From Vibrio metoecus (lineage in GTDB: Bacteria > Pseudomonadota > Gammaproteobacteria > Enterobacterales > Vibrionaceae), in NCBI RefSeq assembly GCF_009665255.1, contig NZ_CP035686.1, positions 496,001-560,000 of the forward strand: a DNA stretch of 64,000 nucleotides, in the 5' to 3' direction. Positions 16,332-23,206 of this stretch are shown piece by piece. Numbering within the stretch: position 1 is the stretch's first letter; each line of letters begins with the position of its first letter. Position numbers and translations under genes: made by a program. The notes under the pieces were generated by a model. The model had not been told where the DNA came from. It saw only the letters and a list, made by a program, of their open reading frames with translations, and searched no databases.

Positions 16332-17330
16332 TTATTTCGACTTTCTTAGGCTCAAGGTACCGCCGGTGCGTGGGGTTGGACGCGGGGCTGGTTTTGATGC
16401 TGTCGAAGAGTTGGATGGGGAGCTCTTTGGATGGCGCTGAGCTTTTTTCGAGTTGGGGGCATGACGAAACTCTTGCGCATTTTTACCGTGATAGGTTTTG
16501 GGGTTGCGGCGCGCTTTGGATTCTTTATTGGCTTCACGACTATCAAACAGCTTGGCATCGGTCGCACGCTTAATGCTGTCACCACTTTGTGCGACTCGTG
16601 AGGCTTCTTCCGTACCGCTGGAGTCTTCACACATAGCCAGAATCTCGCTCACTTCCGCTTCGCTTAAATAACGCCATTTACCGTTTGGAATCCCATCTAA
16701 CGTGATGTTCATGATCCGCACTCGGCGCAGTTTAAATACCTCATAACCCAAGGCTTCACACATGCGGCGAATTTGGCGATTGAGGCCTTGTGTGAGCACG
16801 ATGCGAAAAGAATACTGGGTTTCCTGAGTGACTTTACAAGGCAGAGTAACGGTATCGAGAATGTTCACTCCAGATGCCATCTGACGGATAAATTCAGGCG
16901 TAATGGGTTTATCGACTCGAACCACGTACTCTTTTTCGTGGTTATTACCTGCACGCAGGATTTTATTCACGATATCGCCATCATTGGTTAGGAAGATCAG
17001 TCCGTCAGACGGCTTATCTAAACGACCAATCGGGAAAATGCGTTTGTGGTGACCAATAAAGTCAACAATATTCCCCGGAACATCGCGCTCCGTAGTACAG
17101 GTAATGCCTGTTGGTTTGTTTAACGCAATATAGATAGGGCGTTCTTTGCTGCGTAGCGGCTTGCCATCAATACACACTTCATCTTGTTCGGTGACTTTAC
17201 TTCCGACTTCTGGCTGGGCGCCATTGAGGGTGACGCGGCCTTGTTCAATCAGTTTGTCAGCCTCACGGCGTGAGCAAAAACCCGTTTCACTGATGAATTT
17301 ATTAAGGCGTTTTTCAATAGGTTGGGACAT
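16332..17330 (-). CDS. rluF: 23S rRNA pseudouridine synthase (RluF family)
   Basis: A 332-residue protein. The start at 17330 is set by TAGGAG five bases upstream; a longer frame to 17366 lacks an RBS. An S4 RNA-binding domain (KRLNKFISETGFCSRREADKLIEQGRV) is followed by the RsuA/RluB/E/F catalytic domain with IGRLDKPSDGLIFLTNDG, containing the catalytic Asp. EALGYEVFKLRRVRIMNI is typical of RluF, which modifies U2604 of 23S rRNA (and a tRNA-Tyr base in E. coli). The C-terminal tail of about 80 residues is basic, Ser/Pro/Lys-rich and low-complexity, longer than I expect for the family. Confidence 0.88.
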   Translation of the reverse strand: MSQPIEKRLNKFISETGFCSRREADKLIEQGRVTLNGAQPEVGSKVTEQDEVCIDGKPLRSKERPIYIALNKPTGITCTTERDVPGNIVDFIGHHKRIFPIGRLDKPSDGLIFLTNDGDIVNKILRAGNNHEKEYVVRVDKPITPEFIRQMASGVNILDTVTLPCKVTQETQYSFRIVLTQGLNRQIRRMCEALGYEVFKLRRVRIMNITLDGIPNGKWRYLSEAEVSEILAMCEDSSGTEEASRVAQSGDSIKRATDAKLFDSREANKESKARRNPKTYHGKNAQEFRHAPNSKKAQRHPKSSPSNSSTASKPAPRPTPRTGGTLSLRKSK

Positions 17331-17395
17331 ACAATCTCCTAACGTTTCACAACGGATGGTGCACAAAATCCGCGCATTCTAACAGCTTTGCCTGC

Positions 17396-17974
17396 TTAGC
17401 CAAGACGTTTCTGATGACGCTCTCGGTTTTCCGCTTTTTTCTCCGCACTCTTACGAAGTAATACATAAACCGCGCCGGTGCCTCCATGTAAACGTTGAGC
17501 AGAATGAGCACACTGCACTTCGCTAATTTGAGTCAGCCAATGGCTGACAAAACTCTTCATTAATGCGGGAGGGGTAGATCGTTTGCCTCGACCATGCACA
17601 ATCAACAAGGTACGAATATCCATCGCCATACACTGGCGAATAAATTGAATCACCTCACTGCGTGCTTCTTTAAGCGTTTTTCGATGTAAGTCTAAGCGTG
17701 CTTGAATGGGGTATTTGCCCAATCTGAGTTTGCGGTAAACGCCATCTTGTACCCCATCACGCTTAAATTCGAGCATGTCATCAGGCTTAAGCATGGGGGC
17801 ATGATCGATGGATAGCGCCTCGGGGTCATGGTCAGCCAAGTTCACTGCCGCTTCACGTTTAGCCAGTTGAGCTTCGGTGACTTGGTGGGCTTTTTTGAGT
17901 TCAACGGTATCATGAGTAATGGTTTTTACATCGCCCATCATTTGTTGAAAAAGTTCGAGTTCATCTTGCGACAT
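17396..17974 (-). CDS. Smr-domain protein (SmrA/YdaL-like putative endonuclease)
   Basis: A 192-residue protein. The N-terminal half is charged and probably helical (LFQQMMGDVKTITHDTVELKK). The C-terminal half is a Smr (MutS2 C-terminal) domain with the LDLHRKTLKEAR motif, TLLIVHGRGKRS (the HGxG core) and AHSAQRLHGGTGAVYVLLRK. Stand-alone Smr proteins nick branched or damaged DNA, or act on RNA, in tested cases; here the substrate is not known. Length and layout fit SmrA rather than SmrB. It is a single gene between rluF and the DUF3149 gene. Confidence 0.8.
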   Translation of the reverse strand: MSQDELELFQQMMGDVKTITHDTVELKKAHQVTEAQLAKREAAVNLADHDPEALSIDHAPMLKPDDMLEFKRDGVQDGVYRKLRLGKYPIQARLDLHRKTLKEARSEVIQFIRQCMAMDIRTLLIVHGRGKRSTPPALMKSFVSHWLTQISEVQCAHSAQRLHGGTGAVYVLLRKSAEKKAENRERHQKRLG

Positions 17975-18081
17975 AACAGCACATCAAAGTTATTTCACAT
18001 GGTGCTGATTATATACCGCTAATTTGGCAAGTTGCACTGAGTTGAGCGGGGAAAGGGCGTGATGCAGAGTATGAGTGCACA

Positions 18082-18117
18082 ATAAAAAACCGGAGCAGAC
18101 ACGCAGTCGGCTCCGGT
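18082..18117 (-). terminator. Terminator of the DUF3149-like gene (minus strand)
   Basis: Read on the minus strand, the stem ACCGGAGC (18117-18110) / GCTCCGGT (18096-18089) is followed by a T run (complement of 18084-18088). Confidence 0.8.
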
Positions 18118-18155
18118 GCATAGCGTTGTTCTATTTTTCAATAGAGGCTAGCGAT

Positions 18156-18296
18156 CTAGTGAGGAGATTTGTCGTTCATTACTTTGTAGATGAAGAAACC
18201 GCCATAGAACAGCATAAGACCTAGAGCGCCAAAGATGACTATCATTGAAGAGAGTCCAACTGCATTACCAAAAAGAAGATTGAGCCAGAAGTCCAT
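18156..18296 (-). CDS. 46-residue single-pass membrane protein (DUF3149-like)
   Basis: A 46-codon frame, ATG at 18296 and TAG at 18156-18158, with an excellent RBS (TGGAGGA, five bases before the ATG) and its own terminator downstream. It starts MDFWLNLLFGNAVGLSSM, then has one hydrophobic segment (about residues 15-38, ending FYGGFFIYK), and ends polar. The MDFWLxLLFGNxVGL start and size fit DUF3149, a family of tiny membrane proteins in Vibrio, Pseudomonas and relatives as I remember it. Function unknown. Confidence 0.8.
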   Translation of the reverse strand: MDFWLNLLFGNAVGLSSMIVIFGALGLMLFYGGFFIYKVMNDKSPH

Positions 18297-18486
18297 GTTT
18301 CCTCCAAAGTGTTGAAGACGGAGTAACGTTAAATTCTGGCTACATTTTCAGCACTGATCTGGATCAATTGTGTTGCATAGGTTGCCAATATGTTTCTTGT
18401 GTTGAGTTGTGAGTCACATTTTTTTCGTGCTTTGGTGGTGTTTTGAGCGAACGGTTTAAACCATGCAGAAAGTCTGGCTTAAAGGG
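18297..18486. other. Gap between the DUF3149-like gene and the tRNA-Pro promoter
   Basis: Beyond the RBS of the small gene I see no supported feature. Confidence 0.4.
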
Positions 18487-18514
18487 TTGCGTTTCCGAAA
18501 ATGGCGAGTAATAT
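18487..18514 (+). promoter_or_regulatory. Promoter of tRNA-Pro
   Basis: A -35 TTGCGT (18487-18492), 16-bp spacer and -10 TAATAT (18509-18514) lie directly upstream of the tRNA. Confidence 0.65.
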
Positions 18515-18525
18515 ACGCAGCGTTC

Positions 18526-18602
<77 letters not shown>

Positions 18603-18608
18603 TATTTA

Positions 18609-18638
18609 AGGCCTCAGCATTTATGCTGGGGCCTTTTT
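18609..18638 (+). terminator. Terminator after tRNA-Pro
   Basis: A long stem AGGCCTCAGCAT / ATGCTGGGGCCT (18609-18634) is followed by TTTT. Confidence 0.85.
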
Positions 18639-18655
18639 GCTTTACATCGTGCACG

Positions 18656-19522
18656 TTATAAAAATGAGCAGGTTGCTGTTTGGCTTTGGTTAAGTTGCTT
18701 GATGCTAAAGCCTTTTTGCTCAAGAAAACTGAGTAAGCTTTGCTTGCCAATCAGATGCAAAGTGCCGACCACCACTACATAAGGCTTACCTTGTTGTGGT
18801 AAGAAGTGAGGTTGAGTGAGCTTCTCTGCCCAATCCTTATTACGCTCGGTGAGCATTTGGGCTTCCAACTCAACGGACATACCCGTGAGTGTGAGCATTT
18901 GTAGCAAACTCTTCTCATCTCCTCTTTTCCAGCTTTCAATCATGCACGCGGTGAGTTTGGTATTGTTTTCCCATTCATCGAGCAAACTCACTAATAATTC
19001 CTTCCCTGAATTAGGTAAATGCGCTAACAGATCCACTTGAAATTGTAAGGTTTCTAGACTGATCACCGGCAGTTGATCTTGCTCAGCTTGGTGCATGAAA
19101 TAAAGGTCGATGCCACGTTCGGCTTGATAACCCATCTCTAAAAATTGGTGCATTTGCAAGATAAGACTGGCTGACCAAGGGGGCAGTTGGCGGATCTGCT
19201 GGGCATCCAACCTCAGTTGTTGCGCAATCCCATCTAACACAAACAGTTGTTCATCACTCAAGACTTGCTCACTGCTTACTTTAGTTGTTGGTAAGGTGAC
19301 ATTGGATTGGTGACGGATATCAGTTTCCACTACTAAGCCTGCACTCTGTTTCAGCTCTTGCGTGAGTGGGTTAGGCAATGGATAAAGCTGATCACTGCCT
19401 ACATGGAGAGAGCCGAAGAGGATCAGTTGTGTCGAGCCTTTGGTTGCAGACCAGTACAGCGGTTCTGCGTGGAGCGGTGGGATAAACAGCCATAAAAGAC
19501 AGAAGGCGAATCGGTTTCGCAT
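18656..19522 (-). CDS. TraB/PrgY/GumN-family protein
   Basis: A 288-residue protein with a signal peptide (RNRFAFCLLWLFIPPLHA), so probably periplasmic. The GxxH motifs of the TraB/GumN (Tiki-like) superfamily are present: LILFGSLHVGSDQLYPL near the N-terminus and VVVGTLHLIGKQSLLSFL near the C-terminus, with an E-T-D acidic patch (VVETDIR). Tiki-like members are metalloproteases in animals; bacterial roles are unclear. The start is ATG 19522, with AAGGAG rather far (12 bases) upstream; a longer frame to 19552 begins with TTG. Confidence 0.8.
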   Translation of the reverse strand: MRNRFAFCLLWLFIPPLHAEPLYWSATKGSTQLILFGSLHVGSDQLYPLPNPLTQELKQSAGLVVETDIRHQSNVTLPTTKVSSEQVLSDEQLFVLDGIAQQLRLDAQQIRQLPPWSASLILQMHQFLEMGYQAERGIDLYFMHQAEQDQLPVISLETLQFQVDLLAHLPNSGKELLVSLLDEWENNTKLTACMIESWKRGDEKSLLQMLTLTGMSVELEAQMLTERNKDWAEKLTQPHFLPQQGKPYVVVVGTLHLIGKQSLLSFLEQKGFSIKQLNQSQTATCSFL

Positions 19523-19968
19523 GGAATGAGTGAACTCCTTTAGGTTCGACAAAAACGTTACTTTAGCAGTGAATTAACGGATTTGACGGGGCCAGAATCA
19601 TGATGAAGCTCACATCTTGTCGATTTGTTCGAGCGAACTCACGATTTGTTGCCGCGATCTTGTGTGATTCCGATCAGCTTTCTTTGCGTAACGCGGATTA
19701 CTAAGTGTGATCTGGATTGGAAGAAATCTCGTCAAAAATGAAGTGTCGATTTTGACGTTGTTTCTATCATTTTGAAATTTAATGGTTTTTATCTTATGTC
19801 AATTTGTAAAGTTTGAACATGATCACTTGGCTAAAGGATTAATTTTGCGCTTAGAAAAAAGTGCCGCTAAATATCCCTGAATTTTAGGTAAAGCCATTGG
19901 CTGATGTCGTTGTGAGATTGGGTGCAGGCAGAGCATCCCTCATCGTTAACCAATTTAGGGTAATCATT
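19523..19968. other. Divergent intergenic region between the TraB gene and the hexosaminidase gene
   Basis: About 446 bp. One strong CRP-type half-site (AAGTGTGATCT, 19705-19715) has a poor second half, so a CRP site is only possible. No RNA gene is seen. Confidence 0.35.
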
Positions 19969-22620
19969 ATGCTGAAAAAGAGTCTTGTCTCGATTGCGGT
20001 ATTCACTTCATTAAGTGGCTGCGCACTCAATACCACCTCACCACAAGACGTGGTGGATACATTAGCGAATAACTTGGATGTGCAATACCAAGTGGTCAAC
20101 AATCACGGCGCGGATACCGGTTTGGCTTGTCAAACTCTAGAAGCTGAGTGGGCTTCTTGTAACCAAGTGAATATGACCTTGGTTAACCGCGGTGAGGCGG
20201 TTAATTCAAAAGATTGGGCCATTTACTTCCACAGTATTCGCTTGATCCTCGATGTAGGTAATGACCAGTTCAAAATTACTCGCGTAACAGGCGACCTACA
20301 TAAACTGGAACCTACCGATAAGTTTGATGGTTTTGCCGCAGGTGAAACAGTGACTCTACCGCTGATTGGTGAATACTGGACTCTGTTTGATACTGACTTT
20401 ATGCCACGCGCTTTTGTAACCGCACCGGATGCCGAGCCAAAAGTGGTTGCTTCTTTGAACACGGAAGATGTGGACAGCTTTGTGTCTGGCCTAGAGGGTG
20501 AAAACCTTAAGCGCACTCCTAGCGATAACAATGTATTCGCTCAAGCGCTGTCTCGCTTTGAAAAGAACAGTGATGTTGCGCTGCAAGATGTGACACACGC
20601 ACTCATCCCAACGCCACTGCAAGTGAAATCGCATAGCGGATCAGTCTCTATCGCGAAAGGTATCGCGCTGCCAAGCAAAGCGTTTGACGGTGAACAAATG
20701 CAAGCGCTGAATGAGCGTGCACAACTGCTTGGCGTGAACTTAAAAGGCGTAATGCCTGCGCAAGTGGTTATCAACCCTAAATCATTTAAAGGTGAGCTGG
20801 CCAAATCTGGTGCTTACCGTTTAGCGATTACGGATAAAGCCGTCAAAGTTACCGCTTTTGACCAAGCGGGTGCATTCTATGCGATGCAATCGGTGCTGGG
20901 TTTAGTCGATATGGCGGATGCGACTCAACTGCCAAAAGTTGAAATCGTCGATGCTCCTCGTTTTGATTATCGCGGTGTGATGGTGGATGTGGCGCGTAAC
21001 TTCCACTCGAAACAAGCGATTCTAGCGACCTTGGATCAAATGGCGGCTTACAAAATGAATAAGCTGCATCTCCATCTGACCGATGACGAAGGCTGGCGTA
21101 TTGAAATCCCAGGATTGCCAGAGCTTACTGACATCGGCGCTCAACGCTGTTTTGACCCGAGTGAAACAGAATGTGTATTGCCACAATTGGGTTCTGGTCC
21201 AAACGCCGATAACTTTGGCTCTGGTTATTTCACCAAGCAAGATTATTTAGAGATCCTGCAATACGCGAAAGCTCGTCATATCGAAGTGATCCCAGAAATT
21301 GATATGCCAGCGCACGCTCGTGCGGCCGTGGTTTCAATGGAAGCGCGTTACCAACGTTTAATGCAAGAGGGCAATGAGGCGGCGGCCAATGAGTTCCGTT
21401 TGCTGGATCCGCAAGATACCTCTAACGTCACCACAGTACAGTTCTATGACCGCATGAGCTTTATCAACCCATGCTTAGATTCGTCAAAGCGCTTTGTGGA
21501 TAAAGTGATCTCTGAGATTGCGACGATGCACCAAGCGGCGGGTATGCCTCTGACAACGTGGCACTTTGGTGGCGATGAAGCGAAAAACATCAAGCTTGGC
21601 GCAGGCTTCCAAGATGTGAATACCCAAGAGCCAGTAAGTTGGAAAGGCAACTTGGATCTGAGCAAGCAAGATAAGCCTTTTGCGCGTTCGCCGCAGTGTC
21701 AAAACTTGATTGCAACAGGTGCGGTGAGTGATTTCGGCCATTTACCAAGCTACTTTGCTGAGCAAGTGTCTAAGTTGGTTGCCGAGAAAGGTATTGCTAA
21801 CTTCCAAGCATGGCAAGATGGCTTGAAATACAGCGAAGGCGAAAAAGCGTTCGCAACCGAAAACACGCGTGTGAACTTCTGGGATGTTCTGTACTGGGGC
21901 GGTTCTGCTTCTGCCTATGAATGGGCTGAGAAAGGTTACGATGTGATCATCTCTAACCCTGACTACGTTTACATGGATATGCCTTACGAAGTGGATCCTA
22001 AAGAGCGTGGTTATTACTGGGCAACCCGTGCAACTGATACACGTAAGATGTTTGGTTTTGCACCGGAAAACTTGCCACAAAATGCAGAAACTTCATTGGA
22101 TCGTGATGGCAATGGCTTCAGCGGTAAAGGCGAAGTGAAAGGTAAGCCTTTCTATGGTCTGTCTGCGCAGCTTTGGTCTGAAACGGTACGTACCGATGAG
22201 CAATATGAATACATGGTATTCCCTCGTGTGCTCGCAGCCGCTGAGCGTGCATGGCATCGTGCGGATTGGGAAAATACTTACAAAGCCGGCGTCGAATATT
22301 CGCAAGAGACTCAGTTGGTTAACGATAAAGCGCTGAATGCAGATTGGAATCGCTTTGCTAACGTATTGGGTCAACGTGAGCTGGCCAAACTTGAGAAAGC
22401 AGGCATTGATTACCGCCTCCCAGTTCCGGGAGCTAAGATCGAGAACGGTCATTTGGCCATGAACGTTCAGTTCCCAGGTGTCACGCTGCAATACTCACTG
22501 GATGGTCAAACTTGGTTGGATTATGACGCGAAGCAAGCGCCAAAAGTGAACGGAGAAGTTTGGATTCGCTCTGTTTCTGCCAGCGGTGAGCGTACCAGCC
22601 GAGTGACTTCGCTAAAATAA
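19969..22620 (+). CDS. Beta-N-acetylhexosaminidase / chitobiase, GH20 lipoprotein
   Basis: An 883-residue protein. The ATG at 19969 (GGGTAA upstream) gives a lipoprotein signal peptide ending SLSGC. The order is: an N-terminal chitobiase carbohydrate-binding domain (about 30-190), the GH20b domain (about 200-330), a GH20 catalytic barrel starting DYRGVMVDVARNFHSK, and a C-terminal chitobiase Ig-like domain (about 800-883, LQYSLDGQTWLDYDAK). The catalytic pair Asp536-Glu537 sits in WHFGGDEAKN; the neighbouring residue assists substrate-assisted catalysis. It releases GlcNAc from chitobiose or chitin oligomers, a hallmark of Vibrio chitin use. Outer-membrane or periplasmic anchoring is inferred from the lipobox. 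The gene is monocistronic with its own terminator. Confidence 0.92.
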   Translation: MLKKSLVSIAVFTSLSGCALNTTSPQDVVDTLANNLDVQYQVVNNHGADTGLACQTLEAEWASCNQVNMTLVNRGEAVNSKDWAIYFHSIRLILDVGNDQFKITRVTGDLHKLEPTDKFDGFAAGETVTLPLIGEYWTLFDTDFMPRAFVTAPDAEPKVVASLNTEDVDSFVSGLEGENLKRTPSDNNVFAQALSRFEKNSDVALQDVTHALIPTPLQVKSHSGSVSIAKGIALPSKAFDGEQMQALNERAQLLGVNLKGVMPAQVVINPKSFKGELAKSGAYRLAITDKAVKVTAFDQAGAFYAMQSVLGLVDMADATQLPKVEIVDAPRFDYRGVMVDVARNFHSKQAILATLDQMAAYKMNKLHLHLTDDEGWRIEIPGLPELTDIGAQRCFDPSETECVLPQLGSGPNADNFGSGYFTKQDYLEILQYAKARHIEVIPEIDMPAHARAAVVSMEARYQRLMQEGNEAAANEFRLLDPQDTSNVTTVQFYDRMSFINPCLDSSKRFVDKVISEIATMHQAAGMPLTTWHFGGDEAKNIKLGAGFQDVNTQEPVSWKGNLDLSKQDKPFARSPQCQNLIATGAVSDFGHLPSYFAEQVSKLVAEKGIANFQAWQDGLKYSEGEKAFATENTRVNFWDVLYWGGSASAYEWAEKGYDVIISNPDYVYMDMPYEVDPKERGYYWATRATDTRKMFGFAPENLPQNAETSLDRDGNGFSGKGEVKGKPFYGLSAQLWSETVRTDEQYEYMVFPRVLAAAERAWHRADWENTYKAGVEYSQETQLVNDKALNADWNRFANVLGQRELAKLEKAGIDYRLPVPGAKIENGHLAMNVQFPGVTLQYSLDGQTWLDYDAKQAPKVNGEVWIRSVSASGERTSRVTSLK

Positions 22621-22650
22621 TCGAACACTCATTTCACTGAATGGATAATG

Positions 22651-22680
22651 AAAGCCTCCGCATGCGGAGGCTTTTCTTTT
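22651..22680 (+). terminator. Terminator after the hexosaminidase gene
   Basis: A perfect palindrome, AAGCCTCCGCA / TGCGGAGGCTT (22652-22673), is followed by TTTCTTTT. Confidence 0.85.
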
Positions 22681-22757
22681 GTCTTTTTTCTAGAAGAAAA
22701 AGTTATGAGACAGCGCTTTGTGTCTAGCCTTTTATTCTCTTCGATAAAAAGGAGAGA

Positions 22758-23198
22758 TCAGTTTCCTTTATGGAAACGGTATTCAAACACTTGGCCGCGC
22801 TCATTAAAGGCGTATACCGCGTAGCTGTCTTTCTTATCGCCATATTCCATACCCGGTGAACCCATAGGCATTCCCGGAACTGCTAACCCTTTCGCATTTT
22901 TCGGTGGGTTTGCCAGAAAGTCTTTAATGTCTTGCGCTGGAATGTGACCTTCAAAGACATAACCGCCGATCTCTGCGGTATGGCAAGAGGCCAGTTTTGG
23001 TTTTACCCCCAGTTGTTGCTTAATCCCATTCATGTCGTCATGCAGGACTTCTTTAACCGTAAAACCATTTTCTTCCATGTGTTTGGTCCATTCGGTGCAA
23101 CAACCACAGTAAGGTGATTTGTGATTCACTACATCAACGGCAAGCGCTTGCCCTGAAAATGTAGCCAATAGGGCGAGTGTCATAATTGATCGTTTCAT
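22758..23198 (-). CDS. copG: DUF411 periplasmic copper-tolerance protein (CopG type)
   Basis: A 146-residue protein with a signal peptide (SIMTLALLATFSGQALA). Metal-binding candidates are the CGCC motif (SPYCGCCTEW), a further Cys-His (LASCHTAEIGGY) and the Met-rich stretch GMPMGSPGMEYG. This is the DUF411 family, whose members bind and possibly redox-cycle copper in the periplasm. The homologue at this locus in V. cholerae has been reported as needed for copper tolerance; I recall this and did not check it. It lies nine bp downstream of copA on the same strand, so it should be expressed from the copA promoter. Confidence 0.85.
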   Translation of the reverse strand: MKRSIMTLALLATFSGQALAVDVVNHKSPYCGCCTEWTKHMEENGFTVKEVLHDDMNGIKQQLGVKPKLASCHTAEIGGYVFEGHIPAQDIKDFLANPPKNAKGLAVPGMPMGSPGMEYGDKKDSYAVYAFNERGQVFEYRFHKGN

Positions 23199-23206
23199 GA
23201 TTTACC

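Noticed and set aside
19705..19725. CRP site upstream of the hexosaminidase gene
   Set aside because: Only the left half TGTGA fits; the right half (TTGGA) is too far from TCACA to call.
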